DNA from: Lactococcus petauri
GTDB lineage: Bacteria; Bacillota; Bacilli; Lactobacillales; Streptococcaceae
Length of the DNA stretch: 64,000 nucleotides
Assembly (NCBI RefSeq): GCF_002154895.1
Contig: NZ_MUIZ01000001.1
Span: 186,001 to 250,000, forward strand
Direction of reading: 5' to 3'
Part shown: in pieces, positions 39,425 through 48,826 of the stretch
How positions within the stretch are numbered: position 1 is the first letter of the stretch
Layout: each line of letters starts with the position of its first letter
Made by a program: the position numbers and the translations under genes
Notes under the pieces: generated by a model
What the model was told of the DNA's origin: nothing
Databases searched by the model: none
Seen by the model: the letters and a program-made list of their open reading frames with translations, nothing else

Positions 39425-39452
39425 AAAAAAGAAGCAAGTTCTCCTTGCTTCT
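39425..39452 (-). terminator. Terminator of the CHAP hydrolase gene
   Basis: GAAGCAAG and CTTGCTTC with a short loop, then a T run on the minus strand. Confidence 0.88.
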
Positions 39453-39468
39453 TGTGTCTACTTTTTTA

Positions 39469-40647
39469 CTAAGGACGGATAAAGCTCACGCCGGCTGTTG
39501 AACATTCACGTTCAGTCCCCCAACCACCGTTAAAGTTGCCTTCTTTGACTCTCATCGTAGAGCCAGAAACAGAGATGACTACTGCAACATGTCCAACGCC
39601 ACCGGCACCCTGGTTTCCTGGTGGAAAGACAGCAATGGTTCCCGCTGCTGGGCCACTGTTTGCGTAACGTACCCAGTCTGCCGCATTGCCTACATATGTT
39701 GGAATTGCACCACCAAAGTAATCCCAAACATAAGCCGTACATTGTCCAGCTGGATATGGATTCGTCGTTGAAACTGGTGGTTTAGGATCTGTAATTGGCG
39801 GCTTAGGTTGCTCAATTTCAGGTTCTACAGTTGGATTGCCTTCATCAACAACTGGCGGCGCCACTGGAGCTGGTTTGTTTTCCACTACAGTTTCTTTGAC
39901 CTTTTCCTGTTGGGCTACCACTGACTCTTGTGCAGCTACTTTTTGAGCTTGAACAGCTTCTTGTGCTGCTTGCTCAGCTTCAGCTTTTTGAGTTAACAAT
40001 TCTTGTTTTTTGCCTTCTTCAGATGTGATTGTGGCTTGGTAATTAAGTTGCGCAACTTTAAGTTGTGCTTCTTGTGTTGCCAATTCATCGGCTTGAGTGC
40101 TCAACTCTTGTTGCAAGCGCGTGACTTCCGCGTATTTTTCCATATTATCTTTGAGTTTCGCTTGAACATTCTTTTGATCTTGTTCTTGCTGTACAATCAT
40201 TGCCTTATTGGCACCTGCAACAGTCGACATAGCTGTGATTTTTTGAATGGCATTGGTTAAAGATTTAGAATCCAAAATTGCTGAAATATAATTCGTTGCT
40301 GAACCATCAGTTTGAGCACTTCGTGCTTGGGCTTCTAATGCGTGACTACGTTCCTCAATATTCTTATCCAATTCACGAATCTGTGTAGACTGCGCTTTTT
40401 GCTGTTCTAATAGCTTTTCTATCTGTTCTTGCATTGAAGTTTGCTTAGCTTTTAGAGCCCCTACTTGGGTCCCAACTGCTTCAACTTTCGCTTGAGCTAG
40501 ACTGGCCTCATCCTTCAAGTTTGCAATCTTTGAGTCCTGTGCTGCCAACTTATTTTCCGTTGAATCTGCCTTTACAGCAGCTAAGGGAGCACCTGTAGTC
40601 AGGACAACCGTTGAAAGCATCAGTGTCATAATTAATTTCTTTTTCAT
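39469..40647 (-). CDS. usp45: Secreted peptidoglycan hydrolase, Usp45/PcsB type
   Basis: From the ATG at 40647 the protein has 392 residues: a signal peptide (LIMTLMLSTVVLTTGAPLA, cut after KADS or nearby), a long coiled coil (about 30-240), a proline-rich linker and a C-terminal CHAP domain. C303 (GQCTAYVW), H353 (GHVAVV) and the E/N near 369-371 form the active site. PcsB proteins split septal peptidoglycan under FtsEX control. Usp45 is the main secreted protein of L. lactis. GAGGAAG is unusually far (14 nt) from the ATG; a -10 TACAAT lies at 40694-40699, giving a short leader. Confidence 0.9.
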   Translation of the reverse strand: MKKKLIMTLMLSTVVLTTGAPLAAVKADSTENKLAAQDSKIANLKDEASLAQAKVEAVGTQVGALKAKQTSMQEQIEKLLEQQKAQSTQIRELDKNIEERSHALEAQARSAQTDGSATNYISAILDSKSLTNAIQKITAMSTVAGANKAMIVQQEQDQKNVQAKLKDNMEKYAEVTRLQQELSTQADELATQEAQLKVAQLNYQATITSEEGKKQELLTQKAEAEQAAQEAVQAQKVAAQESVVAQQEKVKETVVENKPAPVAPPVVDEGNPTVEPEIEQPKPPITDPKPPVSTTNPYPAGQCTAYVWDYFGGAIPTYVGNAADWVRYANSGPAAGTIAVFPPGNQGAGGVGHVAVVISVSGSTMRVKEGNFNGGWGTERECSTAGVSFIRP

Positions 40648-40810
40648 AAATTTTAAATTTACTTCCTCTAGGTTTTCTTGTTTTAACATTACTATTGTAT
40701 CACAAAACCTTTTATTTTTGTTACAGAAGCTGCTTATCGTGTTACATTTAAATTACCTATTATTGCACCGGCGTAACTTGTTTTTAATACACTATATAAT
40801 TTAAAGAAAC

Positions 40811-40840
40811 AAAAAAAGCTCCAAAATAAGGAGCTTTTAA
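40811..40840 (-). terminator. Terminator after the flavodoxin gene
   Basis: AAAAGCTCC and GGAGCTTTT pair around a 7-nt loop, followed by T residues on the minus strand. Confidence 0.85.
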
Positions 40841-40861
40841 ATAAAAGGGCGTTAATTAATA

Positions 40862-41293
40862 TTATAGTTTTGCAAGAACTTTATCAACAAAGGCATCAAC
40901 TTCATTGATTTGTTCTTTTGTTAAATCACCACCAGCAGGTGCGAAAAATGTCATACCTTGCATGTTTAAATGCAAATCAAAAGATTCTTCATTAACTTTA
41001 ATGCCTTTGTCTTTTGCTGCTGCAGTAATTTTTTTAATTGCAGATTCCAAGTGACCCGAAGTAGAAAAGGCAACAATTTGTTTGATTTTACCACTGTCTA
41101 AAGCTGCCAAGTATTCCTTCATGTCTTTTGTTACAGAAGCAAACCAAACACCTGCTCCAAGAAACAAGACATCTACTTCCTCTTCTAGAGGTTCAGAGAT
41201 TCGTTCTGCTTTCACATCAATTTTTTTCGCAATTTCATCAGCAACTGCACGTGTATTTCCACCTCGTGAAGCATATCTTACTGCATATTTCAT
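40862..41293 (-). CDS. Flavodoxin-family protein
   Basis: The 143-residue protein has an FMN-phosphate loop YASRGGNTRAVADEIA (7-22) in place of the usual S/TxTGNT, a central LFLGAGVWFASV and AFSTSGHLESA. It is a short flavodoxin-like domain that probably carries FMN and acts as an electron carrier or reductase partner. The partner is unknown. It is a single gene with its own terminator. Confidence 0.8.
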   Translation of the reverse strand: MKYAVRYASRGGNTRAVADEIAKKIDVKAERISEPLEEEVDVLFLGAGVWFASVTKDMKEYLAALDSGKIKQIVAFSTSGHLESAIKKITAAAKDKGIKVNEESFDLHLNMQGMTFFAPAGGDLTKEQINEVDAFVDKVLAKL

Positions 41294-41407
41294 CTTAATA
41301 ATTCCTCCTTTGTTCCTTCACTTATAGACTATCATATTTTGTGAAGTATGTGAAATTTCTAGCTTATAAATTTCGTGGACTTCTTCATATTGTTGCGGTA
41401 TTCCACA

Positions 41408-41437
41408 TAAAAAAGCTTTTCCTTGAAAAGCTTTTTT
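41408..41437 (-). terminator. rodA terminator
   Basis: AAAAAGCTTTT and GAAAAGCTTTTT with loop CCTT overlap the stop of rodA. Confidence 0.85.
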
Positions 41438-42749
41438 ATTTACTTATTCTACGTCTCCCTTTTGGCTTCACTCTTTTATAGGATGAACGAGACAGACGCG
41501 CTCTTTTATGTTCTAATTTCTTTCTACCTGCTTCGCGAACTAATACGAACTCAGGCAATTGATTATATTTCATGGAAAGTACGAGCCCTAAACCAATAAT
41601 ATTACTGATCAATGCCGAACCACCTTGTGAAATGAACGGTAAAGGAATACCCGTCAATGGGACCAAGCCAATCGCTGCTCCAATATTTTCAAAGACATGG
41701 AACAGAATCATCATAATAATCCCCGTGGATATAAAGATATAGAACTGGTTATTGGATTGAAAAGTCACCCGAATCATACGATAAATCAAGATGAAATAAA
41801 GTAAAATGACAAAAGTTGCACCGACAAAACCAAAATCTTCTCCGATAACGGTAAAAATCATATCTGATTCACGGACTGGTACGTTGACATTTGCCACTCC
41901 AAATCCATGTCCAAAGAGACCGCCGACACCGATAGCAATCAAAGCACGAGATTGTTGAAGTGAGAATGTTTGTGTGTACTCAAAGGGATGAAGCCAAGCT
42001 AAGAAACGATTAACCTGATATTGGCTGAAAACAGTTCCTAAGAGCTCTTGTCCCTTAGGATTCATCACCATAGCTACAACACCCACAGCAACAAGGATAG
42101 CTATGAGGAGGACAGGCAAGATAATTTTCCAAGATACCCCTGAAACAAGAATGATTCCCGCTGCAATCACAAGGAAAACCATAAAGGTACCAAAGTCTTT
42201 TTGCAAAGCTGCAAGAATAGCAATGGGCACAGTAGCCAAGCCAATTTGTCCAATTAAGATAAAATCATCTTTAAGATAACGTTTTTTCAGTTTGTTTTGA
42301 AAGGAAACGACAATCCTTGCTAAAAACAATATATAGGCTATTTTCATGAGCTCCGAGGGCTGGAAAAGGTTGGTGTTATGAAAGGCAACCCAGTTCTTTG
42401 CACCTGTCAGCTCATACATCGAAGGGCTGTAAAAGAATATGGGCAGCACCATCAAAATAAGACCAAAACCATACAGAACCGGCGTAAGGTTCCAAAGCAG
42501 CCTCGAGTCCATATGCATGACAATTAAGGCTAAAATAACACCGACAATAATCCAAGTCCCTTGTTGTCCAACCATCTTAACCGCTTGTGTCGGATAATCA
42601 TGACTTACAGCAACCCAAATGGCATAAAGACCGATAACTGTTAAAAGAAAAGCCGGCAGAATAAGCGCATAGTCAATACGACTGTCAAAAGTTAGCTTAT
42701 TTTTAGGCTGCTTTTTCTTTTTATTTATTGTATTTGTTTTATTATTCAA
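41436..42749 (-). CDS. rodA: SEDS peptidoglycan polymerase, RodA/FtsW family
   Basis: The 437-residue protein has ten membrane helices and lysine-rich ends. Family motifs: GAKNWVAFHNTNLFQPSELM near 115-135, VRESDMIFTVIGEDFGFVG near 285 with the catalytic aspartate, and LTGIPLPFISQGGSALISN near 360-378. SEDS proteins join lipid II into glycan strands together with a class B PBP. It lies outside the dcw cluster and resembles streptococcal RodA; FtsW cannot be fully excluded. It has its own promoter (TATAAT at 42784-42789). Confidence 0.85.
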   Translation of the reverse strand: MNNKTNTINKKKKQPKNKLTFDSRIDYALILPAFLLTVIGLYAIWVAVSHDYPTQAVKMVGQQGTWIIVGVILALIVMHMDSRLLWNLTPVLYGFGLILMVLPIFFYSPSMYELTGAKNWVAFHNTNLFQPSELMKIAYILFLARIVVSFQNKLKKRYLKDDFILIGQIGLATVPIAILAALQKDFGTFMVFLVIAAGIILVSGVSWKIILPVLLIAILVAVGVVAMVMNPKGQELLGTVFSQYQVNRFLAWLHPFEYTQTFSLQQSRALIAIGVGGLFGHGFGVANVNVPVRESDMIFTVIGEDFGFVGATFVILLYFILIYRMIRVTFQSNNQFYIFISTGIIMMILFHVFENIGAAIGLVPLTGIPLPFISQGGSALISNIIGLGLVLSMKYNQLPEFVLVREAGRKKLEHKRARLSRSSYKRVKPKGRRRISK

Positions 42750-42805
42750 AATGAAGCTCCATCACTAGAAAGTCTATAGGCTCTATTATACATTATTTAT
42801 ATAAA

Positions 42806-42832
42806 AATGGTTGCTTTCGCAAAACCATTATT
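42806..42832 (-). terminator. Terminator after the TVP38-like gene
   Basis: AATGGTT and AACCATT with a short GC inner stem and loop GAAA, then TTTTTATA on the minus strand. Confidence 0.8.
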
Positions 42833-42853
42833 GTTTGTTATTTAAAGTTCTTC

Positions 42854-43465
42854 TTAGAACAAATTTCCAAGTAAGTTTCCACCGAAGATTAAAGCATACG
42901 AATAGAATAAAATCGGTAGTGGCTTACATAAAATCATCACCCAGTTAAAGAATTTCCAACTCATACGAGTCTGACTCGCAATGAGAACCAAAGCATCATC
43001 AGGCGCGATTGGTGAGAGAATTAAAAGTAGAAAAGCGATATTAAATCTCTTTTGCCCTTTTTCGAGCCAAGCCATATACTTATTGTAGGTTTTCTCTTTA
43101 ACAAAGACCTGAACTAAGGACTGTCCATACTTTCGACCAAGATGGAAAAGTATCACTGAGCCAACAACGATCCCGACATAATTGTAAACAAACCCCCAGA
43201 AAGGCCCAAATATTAAGACCCCTGCTGCAATTGTTAATCCTCCCGGAATAATCGGAATAATTACTTGAATAATTTGCATACAGAAGAAAATTATCGGACC
43301 AAGCAAAGCATGCGCTGTTACTAGACGTTTCAAAATTTCTTGATCTTGAAAAGCCCCGAGATGCCAGAGGTAAACACTACCAACAATAGTAGCAATAAAA
43401 CCCAAAATTGTAATCACGTTAAAAACTCGTTTGGTATATTTTAAGACATTGTTGTTCATCTTCAC
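42854..43465 (-). CDS. TVP38/TMEM64 (DedA-like) membrane protein
   Basis: The 203-residue protein has about five hydrophobic segments with the family signature LGPIIFFCMQIIQVIIPIIP near 56-75 and FGPFWGFVYNYVGIVVGS near 87-104. Such proteins are thought to move lipids across the membrane. The gene follows the CvfD-like gene by about 11 nt and is the end of a ppiB-cvfD transcript. Confidence 0.85.
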   Translation of the reverse strand: MKMNNNVLKYTKRVFNVITILGFIATIVGSVYLWHLGAFQDQEILKRLVTAHALLGPIIFFCMQIIQVIIPIIPGGLTIAAGVLIFGPFWGFVYNYVGIVVGSVILFHLGRKYGQSLVQVFVKEKTYNKYMAWLEKGQKRFNIAFLLLILSPIAPDDALVLIASQTRMSWKFFNWVMILCKPLPILFYSYALIFGGNLLGNLF

Positions 43466-43476
43466 CTCGTGTGGAT

Positions 43477-43872
43477 TTAGTTTGCTCTTTCTTTCAGATA
43501 TTTTTCGCCTTCTTCAATCCAAAGTTCTCTTTTCTCAGCTAAACTTTTAAAGCCAATCTTATTACGAGAATCTGTGAATCGTTTTTTACGATAAAAGTAA
43601 TGATTTTGTGGATTTTCTTCGAGACTGCGAATGGAGAGACTGACTTTACCATTGTACTCATCAATATCTATTATCTGGGCTTTTACATGTTGCCCTACTT
43701 TGATAACTTCTCGAATATTTTTGACGAAACCTGACTGAACTTCAGAAATATGAATCAAGCCTTTATGTTCAGTATTTTGACGGTCCGCAAACTTTACAAA
43801 AGCACCATAATCTTGGAGCCCGATTATCTCAGCAGTGACTTTATCACCAATTTTTACGGATTTATCAATCAT
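43477..43872 (-). CDS. cvfD: S1-domain RNA-binding protein (CvfD/YugI-like)
   Basis: The 131-residue protein has one S1 domain (about 5-75): IGDKVTAEIIGLQDYGAFVK, HKGLIHISEVQSGFVKN and VKAQIIDIDEYNGKVSLSIR. The tail is basic. In streptococci CvfD is a small S1 RNA-binding regulator; B. subtilis YugI (GSP13) binds the ribosome. The ATG at 43872 starts 1 nt after the ppiB TAA, so translation is coupled to ppiB; seven further upstream codons lie within ppiB. Confidence 0.85.
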   Translation of the reverse strand: MIDKSVKIGDKVTAEIIGLQDYGAFVKFADRQNTEHKGLIHISEVQSGFVKNIREVIKVGQHVKAQIIDIDEYNGKVSLSIRSLEENPQNHYFYRKKRFTDSRNKIGFKSLAEKRELWIEEGEKYLKERAN

Positions 43873-43873
43873 T

Positions 43874-44464
43874 TTATTTCTCGATAATTTCAATATTTTC
43901 GATGATTACATCGTCAACTGGACGATCTTGCATTCCGACACGTACAGCGGCAATTTTATCTAAAACTTCAAATGATTTTTCATCTACAAGTTGGCCAAAT
44001 ACTGTGTGACGCCCATCCAGATGCGGTGTTCCACCTTGAGTGTAGACTTCAGCAACTTCTTCAGGCCAACCACCATCAATCAAGGCTGATTTTGGATAAG
44101 GGAGGTTTTGGTTTTGAACAATGAAGAACTGGCTTCCATTTGTATTTGGTCCAGCATTGGCCATTGACAAGGCACCACGAATGTTGAAGGCATCTTGTGA
44201 AAATTCATCTTCAAATTTTTCACCATAGATTGATTCACCACCCATACCTGTTCCTGTTGGGTCGCCACCTTGAATCATAAAGTCTTTGATAATACGGTGG
44301 AAAATAATACCATCGTAGTATCCTTTTTTGCTGAGTTCAACAAAGTTTTTAACAGTTTTTGGAGCAAGCTCGTCAAAGAGTTTCACAGTCATATCCCCAT
44401 GATTAGTATGGATGATTGCTGTTGTTCCATCATATGCTTCAAGATTAAGTTGTGGGTAAGTCAT
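43874..44464 (-). CDS. ppiB: Peptidyl-prolyl cis-trans isomerase, cyclophilin type
   Basis: The 196-residue cytoplasmic cyclophilin shows the active-site stretches [40 protein letters not shown] and HTVFGQLV. It speeds proline isomerisation in protein folding. An inserted segment (about 115-140) before HLDGRHTVF is usual for the lactobacillal type. The ATG at 44464 follows AAGAGAAAC; 17 further codons are open upstream, without a ribosome site. Confidence 0.95.
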   Translation of the reverse strand: MTYPQLNLEAYDGTTAIIHTNHGDMTVKLFDELAPKTVKNFVELSKKGYYDGIIFHRIIKDFMIQGGDPTGTGMGGESIYGEKFEDEFSQDAFNIRGALSMANAGPNTNGSQFFIVQNQNLPYPKSALIDGGWPEEVAEVYTQGGTPHLDGRHTVFGQLVDEKSFEVLDKIAAVRVGMQDRPVDDVIIENIEIIEK

Positions 44465-44525
44465 TTGTTTCTCTTTTCTAAATTTTATCAAAAATCTCGT
44501 AGATGAGACTTTCATTTTTGTAAGT

Positions 44526-45329
44526 TTAATCGATGAGTTGAAGTGTACGCAAAGCTTTTAAAATACCATCATTCTGTACTGTATCCGTGACATAGTCTGC
44601 TTTTTCCAAAATGAGAGGATGTGAGATTTTCATAGCCACCGAAAGTCCAGCCAAATCAAAAAGCTCCTTATCATTAAGCTCATCGCCAAAATTCATCATA
44701 TTTTCTGGTGCAAGACCGAGATATTCTAATACTTTCATACAACCATTGGCTTTACTCCCTAAAACCGGAACAATATCGGAAGAATTCGGGTGCCATCGTA
44801 CCATTCTTACTTTTTGAGCCAAACGTTGAGGCAGTCGAAGTCTTTGATCATGTTCAGAGATTGTAAGGAGTTGAAAAACATCATGCTCTTTGTAGTAATC
44901 TGGTTTAACTTCGAGTACGCCATAATCAGCGGGAATAACGCTCTCAGTTAATCCTTCCCATTTTGAAGCTTTTAAGTTCTCATTTCCTACAAAAAGATAT
45001 TCAGCACCTTCACTCTTTAGCCAAGACACTATTTCATCAACTGTTTTTTTGTCCAAGGGATTTTTGTAAATAATCTCCTGCGCCTGGTTTTGCACCAAAG
45101 CACCATTAATCGTTACAAAAAAATCAGGATTTAAATTGCGGATTTCAGGGAGAACATTATAGTAATTTCGTCCTGTCGCAATACCTGTTTTTATTCCTTT
45201 TTGGCGTAAAGTTTCAAAGATAAAGGGTAAGCTTTCGGGGATATAGCCTGTTTTTAGGTCACGTAAAGTATCATCAATATCGAAAAAAATAATTTTGATT
45301 TTTGAAGCTTTTTCGATTAAATCTTTCAT
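44526..45329 (-). CDS. HAD-superfamily phosphatase, Cof type
   Basis: The 267-residue soluble hydrolase has motif [11 protein letters not shown] (16-25), motif II GIATGRN, and motif [16 protein letters not shown]. The large C2 cap (about 85-190) puts it in the Cof group of sugar-phosphate or nucleotide phosphatases. Substrate unknown. The extended -10 TGGTATAAT lies only 6 nt before the ATG, so translation may be leaderless. Confidence 0.85.
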   Translation of the reverse strand: MKDLIEKASKIKIIFFDIDDTLRDLKTGYIPESLPFIFETLRQKGIKTGIATGRNYYNVLPEIRNLNPDFFVTINGALVQNQAQEIIYKNPLDKKTVDEIVSWLKSEGAEYLFVGNENLKASKWEGLTESVIPADYGVLEVKPDYYKEHDVFQLLTISEHDQRLRLPQRLAQKVRMVRWHPNSSDIVPVLGSKANGCMKVLEYLGLAPENMMNFGDELNDKELFDLAGLSVAMKISHPLILEKADYVTDTVQNDGILKALRTLQLID

Positions 45330-45344
45330 GACTCTATTATACCA
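45330..45344 (-). promoter_or_regulatory. Extended -10 adjoining the start codon of the Cof-type gene
   Basis: TGG-TATAAT is followed by AGAGTC and the ATG. No ribosome site fits in between. Confidence 0.6.
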
Positions 45345-45409
45345 GATATAGGTTATTTTCGCTATTGTACATACAATTAGGGATGATGATTTCTACTTTT
45401 TAAAATTTT

Positions 45410-46045
45410 TTACTGATCGACCAGTTTGTGTTGGATAGCATAAATTGTTGCTTGCGTCCGATCATTCACTTCTAATTTATTAAAGATGTTAGAGACATGT
45501 GTTTTAACTGTTTTAAGACTTATAAATAGTTGATCCGCAATCTCCTGATTAGAAAGCCCATGGGCTAATATTTTCAAAACTTCCATTTCTCTTTTTGAAA
45601 GATTGTCATACAATTCAGGTTTTCGATGCTTTTGTTGATTGATTTTTTCTTTAACCGCTCCCGACAAAACATCTTGCCCGCTCGCAACTTTACGGATAGC
45701 ACTGGCAATTTCGGCAGCCTGAGAAGTTTTGAGAATATAGCCTTTTGCCCCAGCAGCCAAAGCTGGAAAGACTTTTTCATCATCTAAAAAGCTCGTCAAA
45801 ATCAAAATCTTCTGTTCTGGCATTTCCGCTAAGATTTTTTGCGTCGCCCCAATGCCATCTAGACGGTCCATAACCAAATCCATCAGAATGACATCTGGTT
45901 TTAAATTTTTTGCTTTAAGATAGCCTGATTCGCCATCCGCTGCCTCTCCTACGACTTCAATATCGGGCTGAATATTCATAAAGCTAGAGAGCCCTAAGCG
46001 GACCATTTGATGATCATCAACAATTAATAATTTTATTTTATCCAT
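45410..46045 (-). CDS. cesR: LiaR/CesR-type response regulator
   Basis: The 211-residue NarL/LuxR-family regulator has a receiver domain with D10-D11, the phosphorylation site D56 (VILMDLVMD) and K106-region KGYILK. The LuxR HTH (about 145-205) reads [20 protein letters not shown] and [15 protein letters not shown]. It is the last gene of the liaF-liaS-liaR set, called CesSR (LlrD/KinD) in L. lactis, which answers to cell-wall antibiotics and lipid II damage. Confidence 0.92.
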   Translation of the reverse strand: MDKIKLLIVDDHQMVRLGLSSFMNIQPDIEVVGEAADGESGYLKAKNLKPDVILMDLVMDRLDGIGATQKILAEMPEQKILILTSFLDDEKVFPALAAGAKGYILKTSQAAEIASAIRKVASGQDVLSGAVKEKINQQKHRKPELYDNLSKREMEVLKILAHGLSNQEIADQLFISLKTVKTHVSNIFNKLEVNDRTQATIYAIQHKLVDQ

Positions 46046-46062
46046 TTTTTCCTTTTAACTTC

Positions 46063-47043
46063 TTATTGGTTCACTTGTGGAATGCGTATCTCGACACTTG
46101 TACCTTGATTTGGCGCACTAATAATTTTAACATCCCCACCGAGCAAAAGCGCGCGCTCTTTTATATTGACCAGACCATAGCTGGCTGATTTACTGTCTCG
46201 TGTATCAAAGCCGACACCATCATCTGCTATTCTAAGAATAATATTGTCATACTGCTCTTTTAGAACAACTTCAATATTATCAGCTTGTGAATGCCGTAGT
46301 GCATTGCTCAGAATTTCCTGTGCCATACGGAAGAGGTTATCTTCAATGTTAGATGAAGCTTGAATATCACTGAGTTTCACATTAATATTGGCGGATATCT
46401 TTGCTTGTAATTCATCCGTTAAGGAATTTAAACCTGCCGAAAGGGACTTGCCGTCCAATTCAATAGGTCTTAAATGCAACAATAAGGCTCGCATCTCATT
46501 TTGTGCTTCATGCAAGATTTTTAAAACTAAACGTGTTTGCGTCAAAATTTGATCTTGCGTGAGATTAGAGTTTTCAGCTTCGCTACCCGTTACAGAAGAG
46601 AGAATCATCGTTGCGGCAAAAAGTTCTTGACTGACCGAATCATGAAGCTCACGTGAAATACGTTTTCTTTCCGTTTCCACAATTTCTGCTTTATTTGCTG
46701 ATTTTTGACTTGAGAGTTCTTGAAGTTCGACAGACATCTCTTTTAAGCGCAAATGAAGAGCCTTCAATTCCGGATGCTCCGGTTCTTGATTTTGACTCAC
46801 ACGCTGGATATCTTCATAAAAATCTCTCTTAATTTTGCTGTTTTCCAAAAAATTGAAAAAAGTAAAAACTAAGGCCAATAATCCTGCTACCGAGAGAAAA
46901 ATCCAAATACCATAAAAATTATTCGCAATCTCCCCCATAATACTTGCTGTTGAAACACCGCTTGTGATTGAAAACAATAGCACATCAACCAAAACAATAA
47001 TGATAAAAAGGACGGTAAAGGTTTTAATGATTGATTTCTTCAT
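46063..47043 (-). CDS. cesS: LiaS/CesS-type sensor histidine kinase
   Basis: The 326-residue kinase has two close membrane helices (about 8-27 and 43-64) with a very short outer loop, as in intramembrane-sensing kinases. The HisKA_3 site is RISRELHDSVSQE with H134, followed by an ATPase domain (SNALRHSQADNIEV, ADDGVGFD, YGLVNIKERA). It overlaps liaF by 4 nt and is followed by cesR after 17 nt. Confidence 0.93.
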   Translation of the reverse strand: MKKSIIKTFTVLFIIIVLVDVLLFSITSGVSTASIMGEIANNFYGIWIFLSVAGLLALVFTFFNFLENSKIKRDFYEDIQRVSQNQEPEHPELKALHLRLKEMSVELQELSSQKSANKAEIVETERKRISRELHDSVSQELFAATMILSSVTGSEAENSNLTQDQILTQTRLVLKILHEAQNEMRALLLHLRPIELDGKSLSAGLNSLTDELQAKISANINVKLSDIQASSNIEDNLFRMAQEILSNALRHSQADNIEVVLKEQYDNIILRIADDGVGFDTRDSKSASYGLVNIKERALLLGGDVKIISAPNQGTSVEIRIPQVNQ

Positions 47044-47657
47044 CCTTTCACCACCTCAACATTTCCTGTTTCAACCTGGAGTTTAATACGCATCCGTTTT
47101 TGCGTATCTTCTGTCATATCTGAGAAATAACGAAAATTTACAGGGTTAATTTCGGTCTCTTCATCAAAAATCTTGACAATGCCATTGTGTACCGTAATTT
47201 CTAAAGCTACGGCAACATCTTCCGGCACGATAATTTTAGTATTTCCTGCTGATTTTTTAATGCTCAAGCTGTTTCCTTCAGGCCTAAAATTGACATCGTA
47301 GAGATCAATCACATCATTTCCATTTGCCCGTGTGATGTCTTCCTGACTCTCCGCATAAGCTTGGCTATAAGAAGAATTTGGCATCGTGTAGGCTTGCCTT
47401 TTCCAAAAACTAATCCCAACCAAAAGAGGAAAGAGAAGAGCAAGCCAAAACCATCCAGCTGTCAAGAGCATTACTGCAAAGAAAATCCAGAGCACAGCTG
47501 TGACAGGACGGAGAAAGGTTATTTTACGTGACAATATACTGAAAGATATAGCTAAAGCAAGCAATACAAGAAAGTACGGTGATTTTATAATATGCAAAAG
47601 CAAAGCAACTATGATACAAAGCTCTATAACAATAAATGTTTTTATCCGTCTATTCAT
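47040..47657 (-). CDS. liaF: LiaF-like inhibitor of the envelope stress system
   Basis: The 205-residue protein has three or four N-terminal membrane helices (about 8-85) and a C-terminal domain (120-205) with the beta-strand repeat pattern of LiaF (KSAGNTKIIVPEDVAVALEI, HNGIVKIFDEE). LiaF keeps LiaS inactive without stress. It is the first gene of the operon. The -10 TAGAAT ends 6 nt before its ATG. Confidence 0.85.
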   Translation of the reverse strand: MNRRIKTFIVIELCIIVALLLHIIKSPYFLVLLALAISFSILSRKITFLRPVTAVLWIFFAVMLLTAGWFWLALLFPLLVGISFWKRQAYTMPNSSYSQAYAESQEDITRANGNDVIDLYDVNFRPEGNSLSIKKSAGNTKIIVPEDVAVALEITVHNGIVKIFDEETEINPVNFRYFSDMTEDTQKRMRIKLQVETGNVEVVKG

Positions 47658-47672
47658 ACCTCTATTCTACCA
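47658..47672 (-). promoter_or_regulatory. liaFSR promoter, -10 adjoining the start codon
   Basis: TGG-TAGAAT is followed by AGAGGT and the liaF ATG. The T tract of the preceding terminator directly abuts it. Confidence 0.5.
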
Positions 47673-47700
47673 AAAAAAGACCGCTCTATGCTCGGTCTTT
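47672..47700 (-). terminator. Terminator between the SufT-like gene and liaF
   Basis: AAAGACCG and CGGTCTTT pair around a 9-nt loop; on the minus strand a T run follows. Confidence 0.82.
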
Positions 47701-47722
47701 GGTCTTATTTTGAAATTTCTAT

Positions 47723-48061
47723 TTAGCGAATCCCTAAAGCGATACGAGCATAGCGGCTCATTTTATCTACTGTCCATGCTGGATACCAGACGAGGTTGAC
47801 TTTGATTTCAGTTACTTCTTCAACTTCTTTGAGCGCATCATGAATTTGATCAGTCAAAACGTCTGCTAGCGGACAACCCATTGTTGTCAGTGTCATTTTA
47901 ACTTCAGTAAACCCATTGTCTTCAAAGGAAATTTCATAGACCAAGCCCAAGTTAATGATATCAATACCTAGCTCAGGGTCAATAACAGTCTCCAAGGCTG
48001 CTAAAATCTTTGTTTTAATTTCTTCTATTTGTGTATCAGAATATTTGCTTTCTTCACTCAT
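47723..48061 (-). CDS. MIP18/DUF59 (SufT/PaaD-like) iron-sulfur assembly protein
   Basis: The 112-residue protein has the family motif VIDPELGIDIINLGLVYEI (about 25-43) and MTLTTMGCPLADVLTDQI with the conserved cysteine. Members help insert Fe-S clusters. The ATG at 48061 follows GGAGAAATTT; 13 further open codons have no ribosome site. It is a single gene with its own terminator. Confidence 0.88.
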   Translation of the reverse strand: MSEESKYSDTQIEEIKTKILAALETVIDPELGIDIINLGLVYEISFEDNGFTEVKMTLTTMGCPLADVLTDQIHDALKEVEEVTEIKVNLVWYPAWTVDKMSRYARIALGIR

Positions 48062-48249
48062 AAATTTCTCCACATTTTCATTGTAAAATCTATTTGACAT
48101 TGTTATTCTATCATATTTTTAAAAATTTGACGAGAAGAGTAGAAGATAATTTATAAATCATTTTATAGACACAACGTCTAAAAATTGTTATAATTATGGT
48201 GATATAAAGTTTTAAGACAGCACTTGCTGTGTAGGGAAAAGGATACACT

Positions 48250-48780
48250 GTGGAGAATAGAAAAGAACGTACAAAAGCGCGTCTTCGCGATGCAATGACT
48301 CAACTTTTACATGAAAAGCCATTTGATCAAATTACAACCACTGAGCTTGTCAAAGTTGCAAAGATTAGTCGGAGCGGATTTTATACGCATTATCAAGACA
48401 AGTATGAAATGATTGATCAATATCAAAAAACATTGATCAACACAATTCAATATGTCTTTGAAAAAAATGATGGTGACTTGCAAAAAACAATGCTTGAAAC
48501 CTATGAATTTTTAGATAATAACGAAATCTACGCAGCCCTGCTTTCTGAGAACGGCAGCAAGGAAATCCATCAATTCATGCAAGCGAAGTTAAAAAGTATG
48601 ATTGAAAACTCAATTATTCCAAGAGATTCAAGAAGAAATAGCCTCGGTCGCTTAGGTAAAATTTATGCTGCGACTTATTATGCTAATGCTATGTTTGGTC
48701 TTACACAGGCCTGGATTCGTCGTAAGCGTAAAGAAACGCCTGAAGAAATTACAAAAATACTCAGTAAGCTTATCAACTAA
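48250..48780 (+). CDS. TetR-family regulator
   Basis: The 176-residue protein has a TetR HTH (about 10-50): TKARLRDAMTQLLHEKPFDQ and ELVKVAKISRSGFYTHYQDK. The C-terminal part belongs to the TetR_C_8 type seen in dihydroxyacetone kinase regulators of Firmicutes. Start is GTG with AAAGGA 6 nt before. The neighbours on the other strand do not suggest a clear target. Confidence 0.88.
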   Translation: MENRKERTKARLRDAMTQLLHEKPFDQITTTELVKVAKISRSGFYTHYQDKYEMIDQYQKTLINTIQYVFEKNDGDLQKTMLETYEFLDNNEIYAALLSENGSKEIHQFMQAKLKSMIENSIIPRDSRRNSLGRLGKIYAATYYANAMFGLTQAWIRRKRKETPEEITKILSKLIN

Positions 48781-48788
48781 TTAATTAT

Positions 48789-48826
48789 CCAAAAAATATC
48801 CAAACCCTATGTTTGGATATTTTTTT
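48789..48826 (+). terminator. Terminator between tetR and malY
   Basis: AAAAAATATCCAAAC and GTTTGGATATTTTTTT around a 5-nt loop, shared by both converging genes. Confidence 0.92.

Noticed and set aside
40647-40689. Upstream ATG of the CHAP hydrolase as a leaderless start
   Set aside because: The -10 ends only 4 nt before it, so +1 would fall inside or after this ATG, and the extension would spoil the signal peptide.
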